NCBI RefSeq assembly: GCF_004765815.2
Contig: NZ_ML974127.1
Coordinates: 472,917 to 536,916 of the forward strand
Length of the DNA stretch: 64,000 nt
From: Halorussus salinus
GTDB lineage: Archaea > Halobacteriota > Halobacteria > Halobacteriales > Haladaptataceae
Reading direction: 5' to 3'
A model generated the notes under the pieces. It saw only the letters and a program-made list of their open reading frames with translations, was not told where the DNA came from and did not search any database. The translations under genes were made by a program, and so were the position numbers. Positions 1-8,522 of the stretch are shown here, in pieces. The stretch's first letter is position 1. The number at the start of each line of letters is the position of its first letter.

Positions 1-94
1 TGCTCGCCTCCAGCGCCTTGCCGACGACGGGCGAGACGGCGCGGTCAGAACGACCGCGCCGCCCGCCTTTCGGCGGACGGCGCTCGCTATCCAT
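1..94 (-). CDS. Pilin-like membrane protein, N-terminal part only (DUF7266-like)
   Basis: The first about 31 codons are visible; the rest lies beyond the left edge. The start ATG at 94-92 overlaps the end of the upstream gene (stop at 89-87). The visible protein begins MDSERRPPKGG and continues with DRAVSPVVGKALEAS, the pattern at the start of haloarchaeal pilin-like proteins that follow a DUF7289-type protein in pilus operons. A type IV pilin N-terminus has basic residues, then a short polar stretch, then a hydrophobic helix; the helix is not yet reached here. Family assignment comes from recalled operon order and the SPVVGKALE motif. It was probably cotranscribed with the genes at 3776-6067 and 2074-3636 before the island at about 836-2072 was inserted. 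Confidence 0.65.
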   Translation of the reverse strand, partial: MDSERRPPKGGRRGRSDRAVSPVVGKALEAS

Positions 95-881
95 TCCGCA
101 CCTCCACGTCCATCTCGTGGACGACCAGATAGGCCACGCGCTCGCCGGGGTAGGCCGCGACCACGCTCGTCACGCCGTCGCCGTCGAAGTCCCGCGTCGT
201 CACGCTGGCGTTCCGGCGCTCGAAGTGTCGCCGCCACGCCTCGGGCGTCGCGGTCTCGATTGCGACCCGGTAAGTGCCGTTGCCGAGGAGACTCCGGCGG
301 TGGGAGACCTCGGTCCGGAGCGCGACCGACGCGCCCCCCGACCCCGAGACGGCGACCGACCCGTTCAGCGCGGGCGCGCCGACGACGAGGACGCCCGGCG
401 GGTCGGCGTCGTCCGCGTTGCTCGCGTCCGTCGCAGGAGCGTTCCGCGAGAGCGTAATCGGCGGTGGCGTCCGGACCTTGGCGTTGTCCGGCGGCCCGCG
501 GACGATAGCGCCCGCGAGGAACGCGACCCGGCGGTCGCCCGCGGTGAAGACGAGCGCGTCGGTGCGCACCGTCCGGAGCGTGCCGGACTCGTTCAGCACC
601 CGGAGGTCGCGCTCTTTGGTCTGCAACTCGCCGTCGGTAAAGGAGACCCGACCGCGGTGGACGCCGGTCGCCTCCACGGGGTCGAGCGCCGCGTCGAAGT
701 CGGCGGCGACGCGCGCCGAGTCGGCCGCCGCGGCGTTCTCCTCGACTATCACGCCGATGCCCGCGGTCAGCGACCCGAGCGCGACGACGACCACGCCGAG
801 GAGGATGGCGACGCCGACGACGTTCGACTGTGCATAATTAATAAAAATATAATATAATTCAATACACACAAAAGAAAACAA
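87..881 (-). CDS. Pilin-like protein (DUF7289-like) with a replaced 5' end
   Basis: The segment AQSNVVGVAILLGVVVVALG is a typical type IV pilin-like membrane helix, followed by an extracellular-type domain of about 220 residues. The family normally starts with a short basic or polar signal ending just before the AQS. Here the codons before AQS are AT-rich and read ...YYIFINY, and the base composition changes sharply at about 834-838. No ATG is available in frame: only TTG at 881 or GTG at 869. There is no Lys/Arg-Gly prepilin peptidase site. I infer that the adjoining AT-rich island cut off the true start. The gene may still be expressed from the new start, but processing as a pilin is doubtful. 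Confidence 0.6.
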   Translation of the reverse strand: MFSFVCIELYYIFINYAQSNVVGVAILLGVVVVALGSLTAGIGVIVEENAAAADSARVAADFDAALDPVEATGVHRGRVSFTDGELQTKERDLRVLNESGTLRTVRTDALVFTAGDRRVAFLAGAIVRGPPDNAKVRTPPPITLSRNAPATDASNADDADPPGVLVVGAPALNGSVAVSGSGGASVALRTEVSHRRSLLGNGTYRVAIETATPEAWRRHFERRNASVTTRDFDGDGVTSVVAAYPGERVAYLVVHEMDVEVRNG

Positions 882-914
882 AAAAGTTATGCGCTATTAG
901 CGAGTTTTGGATAT

Positions 915-1238
915 ATGGATAAATATAGAACCAATATAATAGCCGGAACTGTCATTTCAATTGCCTTGTTCCCTTTTTCGGGTCACGCTTTGATTGCTGC
1001 CGCTATATCTGGATATTTGCAAGACGAGAGTCATTCCAAGAGTTTTATTCAAGGATTTATAGTTGGAATAAATACAATAGTTTTTCTTCTCATATCTTCG
1101 ATAATTGTGGAGTACCTTCAAGGGAGCATTTCTGATTTTTGGCTGATAATACATCCAATATTAAACACTTCTGGGCCAATTCTCGTATTTGGCGGCCTAG
1201 GCGGTTCCATTGGAAAATATATTAAAGATAATAAATAA
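915..1238 (+). CDS. Small membrane protein (DUF5518-like)
   Basis: This 107-residue protein has about three hydrophobic segments (near residues 7-33, 45-66 and 75-100). Gly-rich turns such as AAAISGYLQ and GGLGGSIGKYI resemble the small haloarchaeal DUF5518 membrane proteins, which have an ISGYLQ-like loop. The resemblance is from memory and moderate. Base and codon use is AT-rich, unlike the rest of the window, so it came in with the island. It lies 53 bases before the Tat-signal gene at 1292 and on the same strand. The ATG follows an AT-rich stretch that could serve as a promoter. Function unknown. Confidence 0.55.
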   Translation: MDKYRTNIIAGTVISIALFPFSGHALIAAAISGYLQDESHSKSFIQGFIVGINTIVFLLISSIIVEYLQGSISDFWLIIHPILNTSGPILVFGGLGGSIGKYIKDNK

Positions 1239-1291
1239 TTCCACAAAATAAAACAAAAGATATAAATTTACACAATATAACTTTTTGGTGG

Positions 1292-2065
1292 ATGAGTAAA
1301 AATAACTCTACCCAGAGGCGGAAAGTACTCAAATCAATCGGTAGTGGCCTTGCTGTTGCCGGATTTGGTGCGTCAGGAACTGTAACAGCAGAAGAAAAAA
1401 GCCTTGAAGAGATATATAAACAGGCAAGAAAAATTCGTCAGAAAACTGGTGAACAGGAACAATTTGTTGAACATCTTCAAAAACATTGCACCGGAGTAGA
1501 AGTGACAACAAGCGAATTTACAACGAAGGCCCGTACGTCAGACGATGGGTCGGATGTTTCAACAGATAGAGTAAAAAAGCGACATATGGAAGGCCAATTG
1601 GTCTTAGGGGGAGACTATACCCATACAGTTGCTGACTACAGAGTAGACCTTGATGGTGGGTATGGAACAGGAGAAGGAAATGAAGATGCAGTGAGCATTT
1701 CGTGGAAGCCGAAAGATTACGACATGAATAACAGTGGAACACACACGGATAATGCATCCAATGTCTTGTTAAAACAATCTGGATTTAACGGAGCACTCTG
1801 GACTTTTGACGATTGGAACGCTTGTCACTACGGATGTGACGGTCTTTGGTTCTCTGTCGGTACAAGAATGAAACGACTTACAACGGACACGCCACGAAAG
1901 GTTCAGGCAACATATCAATCTGTATGGAGTGATACCACTGCTGTCACTGGAATGTCTGTTAGTGGAGACGGCACTGTCACAATGAGTGTTAGCACTACTT
2001 CAGAAGCCGATTACGAGCAAATACACCGAGAGGTAGATAGAGAATCATTCGAGACCAATCTATAA
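1292..2065 (+). CDS. Tat-exported protein of unknown function
   Basis: A 257-residue protein starting MSKNNSTQRRKVLKSIGSG followed by a short hydrophobic stretch ending near GTVTAEE: a twin-arginine signal peptide (RRKVLK) with probable cleavage near residue 34. The mature part is hydrophilic, has a predicted helical segment (about 35-70) and then Gly/Thr/Ser-rich beta-type sequence including a Cys pair in NACHYGCDG. I do not recognise the family. Codon use is AT-rich like its neighbour at 915, so both probably share an origin. It ends about 9 bases before the stop of the converging gene at 2074. Confidence 0.6.
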   Translation: MSKNNSTQRRKVLKSIGSGLAVAGFGASGTVTAEEKSLEEIYKQARKIRQKTGEQEQFVEHLQKHCTGVEVTTSEFTTKARTSDDGSDVSTDRVKKRHMEGQLVLGGDYTHTVADYRVDLDGGYGTGEGNEDAVSISWKPKDYDMNNSGTHTDNASNVLLKQSGFNGALWTFDDWNACHYGCDGLWFSVGTRMKRLTTDTPRKVQATYQSVWSDTTAVTGMSVSGDGTVTMSVSTTSEADYEQIHREVDRESFETNL

Positions 2066-2073
2066 AATCTCGA

Positions 2074-3636
2074 CTAATTCTCGTTCTTTGACGGTGTCCC
2101 GACGCGCCCGACGAACCGCGAGAGGGCGGCCGCTTGCAGGTCGCCGCCCCGCGTGGTCAGGTTGGCGTTGAACGCCAAGTCCGCCACGTCGTCGTCCAGC
2201 GCACCGAGGTCCACGTCGCTGGCGACGCGCTCTACCGCCTCCGGGAACGGGCGACCGAGGCTGACGTGGCCCGAGACGGCGTGAACGAAGTCCGTTATCT
2301 CGCGGTCCTTCGCGTCGTCCAGATTCGCCCGCCGGAGCGCGACGAGACCGACCGGCAAGGCACCCGCGACGTAGCCCAACAGTACGACGTTGACCGGCCG
2401 ATAGCCGAACGTCCAGAGCGCGGCGGCGAACGCGACCGCCAGCGGCGCGAACACGACCAGCGCGCTCGCGGGATTCCGGAGCGCGCCGGTCAGGACCGCG
2501 AGCGCGCCGTCCGGTCGCTCGTAGGTCCGTCCCGACTGGTCGGGCGGCCGGAGCGTCGCCACAACCGCGGCCGCGAGGCCCCCGACGACGAGGATGAACG
2601 CCGCGCTCCCGTAGACCAACAGCCCCCGGACCGAAATCGAGCCGAGTGGCGTCCCAATCGTCCGGCTCAGGCCGGGCGCGAGGACGCTCATCACGGTCAC
2701 GACGATGACCAACAGCGCCGGAAGCACCAGCAGGACGACGAACAGTTCCGCCAGCAGTTCGAGGAAGTCGCTGGCCTGCTCGCGGTCTCTGGCCTGCCGG
2801 TTCGAGAGCATCCGACTCTCCATCTGGAGGTACTGGGCGAGCGCGTCCGGTCCCTGCTCGGCGTGTTCGCGGAACTTCACGAGGAAGGGAGCCAGCGCGT
2901 CCCGCGAGGGCGTGTCGCGGGCCACGACGCGCAGGCCCTCGCCCAGACTCCCGGTCAGCGTCGCCTTGTTGAGCGCCTTCCGGAACGCCACCGCGGTCTC
3001 GCCGTAGGCTTCCTCCCGGTCGGCGACCTTCCGGAGCATCGCCGCGCCCTCCTCGTTGCCCGACGAGAGCGCGTGGAGGTACCGGACCGCGCCCGGTAGG
3101 GTTCGCTCGATGTTCGACCGCCGGGCGCTCGCGGTCCACTTCAGGTAGCGCCCGCCCAAGGCGACGGTCCCCCGCTTGCCCGCGAGACCGACGCCGACCC
3201 CCGCGGCGGCCGCCGCGCCGGTCCGCGAGACGGCCGGGATTCCGACCGCTTCGAGACCGGGCACCCCGCGCTGGAGGAACTGGGCGGCGGCCGCCAGCGT
3301 GGCGTCGGGGAGCGCGACCACGACGACGAACGTCCAACTCGCCAACAACGCGAAGGCGAGCCACGACAGGCCGTAGGTCCGCGAGAGGAGAACGTCGAAG
3401 CTCGCGGTCACGCCGGTCGCCCGGTAGTGTTTCCGGTCGGCGTCGTGGCGGGACCGGTCGGCGTGTCGGGAGAACAGCGCGTAGAGCGCCCGGTCGAACA
3501 CCGAGAGCGTTCGGGTGCCGGTCGCGGTCCCTTTAGCGTCGGTAGTCTCGACGGTCACGCCGGTCGAATCGACTGATTTCGCTCCTTCGGGGTCGATGCC
3601 TCCGACCTGCTCGCCCCCGTCAGCGGCTCTCGTCAC
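2074..3636 (-). CDS. Type II secretion/type IV pilus F-family membrane protein
   Basis: A 520-residue polytopic membrane protein of the TadC/PilC (GspF) family, the inner-membrane platform of archaeal type IV pili. Cytoplasmic helical segments (for example around residues 175-260, with repeated Leu/Arg/Glu patterns and a MLRKVADREEAYGE-like stretch) alternate with hydrophobic helices in the two-domain F arrangement. The GTG start at 3636 is preceded by a GAGGAGG ribosome-binding site about 8-10 bases upstream. It lies downstream of the secretion ATPase gene (3776-6067) on the same strand, which is the usual ATPase-then-platform order. The C-terminus ends at the edge of the AT-rich island. Confidence 0.85.
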   Translation of the reverse strand: MTRAADGGEQVGGIDPEGAKSVDSTGVTVETTDAKGTATGTRTLSVFDRALYALFSRHADRSRHDADRKHYRATGVTASFDVLLSRTYGLSWLAFALLASWTFVVVVALPDATLAAAAQFLQRGVPGLEAVGIPAVSRTGAAAAAGVGVGLAGKRGTVALGGRYLKWTASARRSNIERTLPGAVRYLHALSSGNEEGAAMLRKVADREEAYGETAVAFRKALNKATLTGSLGEGLRVVARDTPSRDALAPFLVKFREHAEQGPDALAQYLQMESRMLSNRQARDREQASDFLELLAELFVVLLVLPALLVIVVTVMSVLAPGLSRTIGTPLGSISVRGLLVYGSAAFILVVGGLAAAVVATLRPPDQSGRTYERPDGALAVLTGALRNPASALVVFAPLAVAFAAALWTFGYRPVNVVLLGYVAGALPVGLVALRRANLDDAKDREITDFVHAVSGHVSLGRPFPEAVERVASDVDLGALDDDVADLAFNANLTTRGGDLQAAALSRFVGRVGTPSKNEN

Positions 3637-3775
3637 CGAAGCGTCCTCCTCGAAGCGCGTTCATGGGCGCTCCTCTATTCGTTCTGGTATTTAAACTCTA
3701 GTAATACAGTTACTCTCAGCGTGAATCAAACGGACTCGACTGGGGTACTCGTCGGCGGTGTCACCGTTCGTCCCG

Positions 3776-6067
3776 TCAGGCCTCCCGTTTCACGCGCTCG
3801 ACAGTCGCGGCCTCGTCGTTGCGCAGGTCTGCGAGGAACGCGAACAGTTCTTGGAAGTCGTCCATCTCCTCGCGGGCCATGTACTGGACGTACCGGTGCT
3901 TGCGCTGGAACTCGGCCTCGACCTCCTCGACAGGCCGGTCGGTCCGCTCCGCGAGTCTGTCGAGGAACCGGAAGCGGCGGGCGTCCCCTGCCGCATCTCC
4001 GTTCTCCCCCGCATCGTTCGTCCCGCCCGCGAGGTGGAACTCGCCCTCGGTGTCGCGCCACGCGACCGTGTTCCAGTAGACCGTCGTCTCGTCTTTCTCG
4101 ATTGCACCACACCGCGCTCGTTCGGTGTCGAGGTCGGCGAACTCCGGCTCGGTGAGGAGTTCCACGACTTCGCCCACGTAGCGTTCGCCGTCCACGTTCC
4201 GGGGGAAGACCACGAGGTCCAACTCCCGCAGGAGGTAGGGCGGGAGTCCCTGCTCGATGACGCGGTTCACCAACTTCTCCACGTCCTCTGCGTGGGTGGT
4301 CCCGATGATGCCGTGACCGGTGTTCAGACTCTCCGCGAAGGTCTGGAAGCTCGCTGGCGTGTTGATTTCGGCGATGACCTCCACGTCCGGATTGAGATAG
4401 TTGCACTCGGTCATCAGGTCGGCCATCGTCACGCGCTTGTAGTCGCTCTCGTGGTCCCGCGTCGTCAGCGAGACGCCGGTCTCGTGCGGAAGTCTGACCT
4501 CCCGCGACCCCTCGTCGATAGAAATCGGCCTGTCTCGGTACGGAATAAATGGCATATGCGAGTTCATGAGCGTCGTCTTGCCCGTACCGGTCGGCCCGGA
4601 GAACAGGACGACGCCGTGATGCTCGTAGGCCTGCCACAGCAACGTCACGATTTCGGTCGAGAGGCTGTCCGAGTCGAGCAAATCGACGGGCGTCATCGCC
4701 TCGGGGGCCTGCTTCCGGATGGAGATGTGCGGGCCGTCCTCGCTGATGACCCCGAGCGCGACCGCGGCGCGAATCGTCACCTCGTCGGGGACGCCCTCTG
4801 GCTGGAGATTCACCTTCGCGCTCGGGTTCGAGGCGTTCAGTTCCGTGCCGTCGCTGGCGGCCATCTGCGTGACGACGTTGGCGAAGGTCTCCTCGTCCTC
4901 GAAGGTGAGATTCGTGGGCGCGCGCTCGCCGTGGCCGATTTCCCGGCCTCTCGGCACCACCTTGATGCGCTCGCCGACCCGATTCGCTTCGATGTCCTCC
5001 AGCAGGTCGTCGCGGATGGGAACGGTCAGCTTTCCGTGGCCGACGAAATCCCGCATCACGTAGTACACCAAGTCCGAGAGGCGGTCGGTCGAAAAGCGGT
5101 GGTCCACGGGCGGCACCGCCAAGTCGTACTCCGCCAAGGCGGTCCGGACGCGATAAGTGGCGGCGTCGAACCACGCCCGCGTGTTCCGCGCCGTGAGTCG
5201 CCGCGAGAGGAACGTTCGGGCGCGCTCGCGGACGAATCCCGCGCGGTCCTCGACCACGCCCTCGACGTTGGTCTCCCAGATGCGGTCCTTGCACTCCTGA
5301 ATTAGCTCCTCGTCGCCCGGCAGGAGGTCCGGTTCCAGCACGGCGTACTTCGTCGTAAAGGAGTCGTTGGCCAGCAGATGCTCGCGGTAGACGACGACCG
5401 GGACCTGAAACTCCCGGAAATCGACGGTGTGGGTCTCGACGCGCTCGCTGGCGAACCGCTCCAGAAACCGGGCGTCGGCCGGGCAGTCGGTGTCGGCGGG
5501 CGCGTAGTCGTCGGTGTGGACGACCAGATACTCGCCCGCGGTGTCGGCCACGTCGATGCCCTCGTCCAACGCCAGTGGCGTCAACTCGCCGAGACACCGC
5601 AGGTCCCGGAGCGCGTGGTACTCGACGCGCCGCCGGGCCTCGGGCGGCAGGTCGGTCAGGCGGTCCACGATGCGGCGGTACTTCGGGTCGAAGCCCGCGG
5701 CCATCCGCTCTTGGGCGGCCTCGCGGGTCAGCGGCCGCGCGAGGTTCGCGTCGGCGAAGTGGTCGAAGATGGCGTCGAGAGCGTCCCCGCCCGCGGGCGA
5801 GAGGTCGGGTTCCCGGACGCGGTAGTAGAATCCGGTGTCGGTCTCCTCGATGGTGGCGACGACGCCGGGGTGGAGTTCGTACTGCGAGCGGACCTCGGGC
5901 GCGTACCACGCGTCGGAGTCGTCGGGCGGTTTCGGCGACGGGACGCGACCCGACGGAGGGTCGTCGGTCGGCGAGTCGTCGGTCGGCGACTCGGCAGTCA
6001 GCGAGTCGTCGGTTGGCGGGTCGCCGGTCCCGTCGCCGTCGGCGGTTCGGCCCTGCGAGTCGGTCAT
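3776..6067 (-). CDS. Type II/IV secretion system ATPase (pilus assembly ATPase)
   Basis: A 763-residue cytoplasmic ATPase that would power pilin assembly. Walker A is GPTGTGKTT at about residues 491-499. The His-box region GHGIIGTTHAEDVE and the conserved EINTPASFQTFAESLN stretch follow, as in archaeal GspE/TadA/PilB-type ATPases. The N-terminal about 60 residues are Asp/Ser/Thr-rich low complexity with repeated DDSPTDD units. A TATA-like box lies about 25 bases before the ATG, which suits a leaderless transcript. The operon continues with the F-family protein and pilin-like proteins. It is unlikely to be the archaellum ATPase ArlI, because no other arl genes are nearby. Confidence 0.88.
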   Translation of the reverse strand: MTDSQGRTADGDGTGDPPTDDSLTAESPTDDSPTDDPPSGRVPSPKPPDDSDAWYAPEVRSQYELHPGVVATIEETDTGFYYRVREPDLSPAGGDALDAIFDHFADANLARPLTREAAQERMAAGFDPKYRRIVDRLTDLPPEARRRVEYHALRDLRCLGELTPLALDEGIDVADTAGEYLVVHTDDYAPADTDCPADARFLERFASERVETHTVDFREFQVPVVVYREHLLANDSFTTKYAVLEPDLLPGDEELIQECKDRIWETNVEGVVEDRAGFVRERARTFLSRRLTARNTRAWFDAATYRVRTALAEYDLAVPPVDHRFSTDRLSDLVYYVMRDFVGHGKLTVPIRDDLLEDIEANRVGERIKVVPRGREIGHGERAPTNLTFEDEETFANVVTQMAASDGTELNASNPSAKVNLQPEGVPDEVTIRAAVALGVISEDGPHISIRKQAPEAMTPVDLLDSDSLSTEIVTLLWQAYEHHGVVLFSGPTGTGKTTLMNSHMPFIPYRDRPISIDEGSREVRLPHETGVSLTTRDHESDYKRVTMADLMTECNYLNPDVEVIAEINTPASFQTFAESLNTGHGIIGTTHAEDVEKLVNRVIEQGLPPYLLRELDLVVFPRNVDGERYVGEVVELLTEPEFADLDTERARCGAIEKDETTVYWNTVAWRDTEGEFHLAGGTNDAGENGDAAGDARRFRFLDRLAERTDRPVEEVEAEFQRKHRYVQYMAREEMDDFQELFAFLADLRNDEAATVERVKREA

Positions 6068-6085
6068 ACGACTGCTTCGTCACGC

Positions 6086-6099
6086 GATATAATTTAAAA
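6086..6099 (-). promoter_or_regulatory. TATA-like box for the pilus operon
   Basis: On the minus strand the sequence reads gttttaaattatat, centred about 25 bases before the ATG at 6067. That spacing is normal for a leaderless haloarchaeal promoter. The assignment rests on position and AT content only. Confidence 0.5.
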
Positions 6100-6226
6100 C
6101 TTAGTAATCGGAATACGGAATTTGTTGCGTGGACGACGCATAGGGACTGTGCGCTCCACACCGTAGAACCGTGCAGTCGGTTTCCTCCCAAAATTATCGT
6201 ATTCCGGCACTTCGACCGTGAAATAG

Positions 6227-6454
6227 ATGGACGAGTCGCTACTCGCCGACTGGGTGCGCCGGTCGCCGTCCCTCGACGCGATTCTCGATTCGAGCGCCCG
6301 GACCGCGATTTCCGACGACTTCGTACCCGACGACCTCCTCGCGGAGTGGCGCGACGTATTCGACGCCGACGCCGACTTCCGGGACCGACTCCGATTCGCG
6401 GACTGGACTCCCGAGGAGACTTGCGACCGGCCGAACCCTTCCGAAATAATATAA
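6227..6454 (+). CDS. Stand-alone N-terminal fragment of a LanM lanthipeptide synthetase
   Basis: This 75-residue reading frame matches the N-terminus of the full LanM at 12687 over almost its whole length. Both have LLAD near the start, an RS and LD further on, then PDDLLA-WRD-FD-D-FR-RL-AD in the same order and spacing. LanM continues for another thousand residues; this one stops after SEII just past the conserved part, where the DNA turns AT-rich. Its own TATA-like box (aaaattatcg) is about 33 bases upstream, so it could be expressed. It may be the relic of a second LanM gene or a free-standing N-terminal domain. No catalytic residues are present. Confidence 0.65.
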   Translation: MDESLLADWVRRSPSLDAILDSSARTAISDDFVPDDLLAEWRDVFDADADFRDRLRFADWTPEETCDRPNPSEII

Positions 6455-6534
6455 ATACTATGGTTCAAAAACTTAAATTCGTTTAAGATATTTCAACAGA
6501 TATACGTCTCGCGGCGAGCCGAAATACGTTCACA

Positions 6535-7758
6535 ATGCCACGGCAATCCCGCCGTCGATTCGTACGGACCGCGAGCGTATCGCTACTGAGTGCCGCGGGA
6601 CTCGGCGCGGCGACCGGCGCGAGCGTCGCCCAGTCGGCCAACGGTGAGTTCACCGCCGTCGAGGAGTCCCCGACCGAAAAGACGTTGTTCGGCGCGGTCA
6701 CGACCGAGGGCGGTCCCGTCGCCGTCGGCGCGGGCGGCGATGTCCTCCTCCGAGGAGAGAACGGGTGGTCGAAAATAGTCGAGTACGGCCCTCAAGCCCG
6801 GAGTCGGCCGCTTCGCGGGGTCGCCGTCACCACCGACGGGAAGGGCGTCTGGTTCGTCGGCGGGTCGGGGGTCATCGGCGAGTACCGAATCGATACGCGG
6901 ACGCTGACGAACTACTCGGCACCGAACGGGAAGACGAGTACGTGGGAGGACGTGGCGGTCGTCGGCGAGGCCGGGTCGAGCGAACGGCTCTACTTCGTCA
7001 ACGGGTCGGGCGAACTCCTCGTCGGCGTCCGACAGGAGTCGGGCGCGATACAGTACGAGGAGGTGACCAAACCCGGCGGCGGCTCGACCATCCCCGGTAT
7101 CGACTTCTACGGTCGAACGTCCGGCCACGTCGCCAGCACCAGCCAACTCGTCGCCGAGACGGGAGACGGCGGCACGAACTGGTCTCGAATCGGCATCGAC
7201 TTCGCGGGCGGCGCGTTCTACGACGTGGCGAGCGTCGCGCCCGACGACGTGAACGTCGCTGGCGGCGACGGCATCGTCTACCGGTACGACGGCGCGCGCT
7301 GGACGCCGCACGTCGTGGACGACGACCGGCAGGCGATTCGCGCGCTCGACCGCGACGGCGAGGGCGGCGTCGCGGCCGGAGCCGACGGGAAGGTCTACGA
7401 ACGCCAGTCCGCCGGAGAGTGGACGCGCTACCAGACGCCGACCGACGCCAAACTCAACGGCGTCGCCAGCGGTCCGAACTACGATGTCGCGGTCGGCAAC
7501 ACCGGTGCCATCGTGGAGCGCGTCGACGGCACCGACGACGGCGGCGACGGTGGCGACGGTGGCGACGGTGGCGACGGTGACGACGGACTGTTCCCCATCC
7601 TGACGAGTTCGACGACCGGTTCGCTGGTGACCTCGACGTTCGACACCACGACGACCGACTCGCTTCTGGACGGGGACCTCGACTCCGAGTTCCCCGTCGC
7701 CTACGACCCCGAGGCGGTCGAACACGTCGAGGAGGGCGAGTGGCTCGTCGGCGAGTAG
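6535..7758 (+). CDS. Tat-exported beta-propeller-like protein
   Basis: A 407-residue exported protein. The N-terminus MPRQSRRRFVRTASVSLLSA is a twin-arginine signal with a probable cleavage site after ASVAQS. The mature part (residues about 35-330) consists of short beta-strand repeats of the type GAVTTEGGPVAVGAGGDVLL, each ending in Gly-rich turns, as in YCF48/WD-like propellers. A Gly/Asp linker with GGD repeats (about 335-352) precedes a Thr-rich C-terminal tail. No catalytic motif is visible. It starts 80 bases after the LanM fragment and may share nothing with it functionally. Confidence 0.65.
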   Translation: MPRQSRRRFVRTASVSLLSAAGLGAATGASVAQSANGEFTAVEESPTEKTLFGAVTTEGGPVAVGAGGDVLLRGENGWSKIVEYGPQARSRPLRGVAVTTDGKGVWFVGGSGVIGEYRIDTRTLTNYSAPNGKTSTWEDVAVVGEAGSSERLYFVNGSGELLVGVRQESGAIQYEEVTKPGGGSTIPGIDFYGRTSGHVASTSQLVAETGDGGTNWSRIGIDFAGGAFYDVASVAPDDVNVAGGDGIVYRYDGARWTPHVVDDDRQAIRALDRDGEGGVAAGADGKVYERQSAGEWTRYQTPTDAKLNGVASGPNYDVAVGNTGAIVERVDGTDDGGDGGDGGDGGDGDDGLFPILTSSTTGSLVTSTFDTTTTDSLLDGDLDSEFPVAYDPEAVEHVEEGEWLVGE

Positions 7759-7770
7759 TCGGTCCCCGTC

Positions 7771-8076
7771 TCAGTCCAGCGTCACCCACGCCAGAAAGCC
7801 GATGGCCAGCGTCTCCAAGACGTGGAACAGCAACATCGCTTGCCACGCGGGGTCGGGGACCTTCGTGCCGAACCAGACCGACAGGACCGGGTCGAGTTGG
7901 TAGAAGTAGAGCGCGAACCCGTTCTCGGCGAACAGGAGCGCGGCGAACACGACCATCCCGAGGGTGTGTTTCGACCGGACGCGCCGGTAGTTTCGAACCC
8001 AGACGCTGGCCAGCAGCGCGAGCAACAGCAGATTGAGTCCCGTGGCGACCCGCGCGAGGTCGATCCAGATGCTCAT
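7771..8076 (-). CDS. Small integral membrane protein
   Basis: A 101-residue protein with three hydrophobic helices (about 8-26, 38-58 and 80-100) joined by short loops; the segment NYRRVRSKHT is the basic cytoplasmic loop. It lies downstream of the winged-helix gene at 8138-8413 on the same strand with a gap of 61 bases. Haloarchaea often pair a short winged-helix regulator with such a membrane protein, but the function is not known to me. Confidence 0.6.
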   Translation of the reverse strand: MSIWIDLARVATGLNLLLLALLASVWVRNYRRVRSKHTLGMVVFAALLFAENGFALYFYQLDPVLSVWFGTKVPDPAWQAMLLFHVLETLAIGFLAWVTLD

Positions 8077-8137
8077 CGGTTCGACCTCCGGGTCGGTCGG
8101 GCGGGGCTGTCGTGGTCGCTCGGGTGTCGGGTCATGG

Positions 8138-8413
8138 TCATTCGAGTTGGGTGATGATGTCCTCGACGGTGTCCCAGTGGTCGCGGGTCGCCTCCGAGGG
8201 GAGGTAGACCGCGCCGTAGTCGTCGCCGCTGGACTCCACGAGGTCGTTCTCGACCAGCACGTCGAGGTGGTGTCGAATCGTGTCGTAGTTGAGGTCCAGT
8301 TCCTCTGCGAGCTGGTTGGGGTTCCGGGGACGCTCGTCTATCGCCCGGAGGAGCCGCGCGCGGTTGACGCCCCCGCGAGTCCCCGCCAGCACGTACCAGA
8401 GGACCTTCTCCAT
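8138..8413 (-). CDS. Winged helix-turn-helix transcription regulator (ArsR-like)
   Basis: This 91-residue protein has a complete winged helix: RARLLRAIDERPRNPNQLAEELDLNYDTIRHHLDVL contains the recognition helix (LNYDTIRHHL), and the wing follows in VESSGDDYGAVYLPS. It begins MEKVLWYVLAGTRGG; a GTG codon lies immediately before this ATG, and I chose the ATG. No metal-binding cysteines are present, so it is not a typical arsenic or metal sensor. It probably controls itself and the membrane gene at 7771. Confidence 0.75.
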   Translation of the reverse strand: MEKVLWYVLAGTRGGVNRARLLRAIDERPRNPNQLAEELDLNYDTIRHHLDVLVENDLVESSGDDYGAVYLPSEATRDHWDTVEDIITQLE

Positions 8414-8522
8414 CACGCCTCACAACTCAAACCCGGTACGTAAGGCCACCGAAGCGGACCGACGCTCCTCGGCGGACCCGGCAGACTGACACTCCCGGCG
8501 GACCGACGAGACGACCGGCGGG

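Larger units (their letters stand above)
836..2072. other. AT-rich island inserted in the pilus operon
   Basis: From about 836 to about 2072 the sequence is clearly AT-rich (runs such as taaaaatataatataa) while both flanks are typical GC-rich haloarchaeal DNA. The island carries two plus-strand genes (915-1238 and 1292-2065), opposite to the flanking minus-strand operon. Its left edge lies inside the first codons of the pilin-like gene ending at 87; its right edge lies within a few bases of the stop codon of the gene at 2074-3636. No transposase, inverted repeat or target duplication is visible, so the insertion mechanism is unknown. Confidence 0.7.

Noticed and set aside
1..6067. Archaellum operon
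   Set aside because: Only ATPase, platform protein and pilin-like proteins are present; no arlB, arlC-J set or chemotaxis genes. A pilus-type system fits better.
3726..6191. Long Arg-rich frame opposite or out of phase with the secretion ATPase
   Set aside because: Composition is that of a shifted frame of GC-rich coding DNA; the true ATPase frame carries Walker A and the other motifs.
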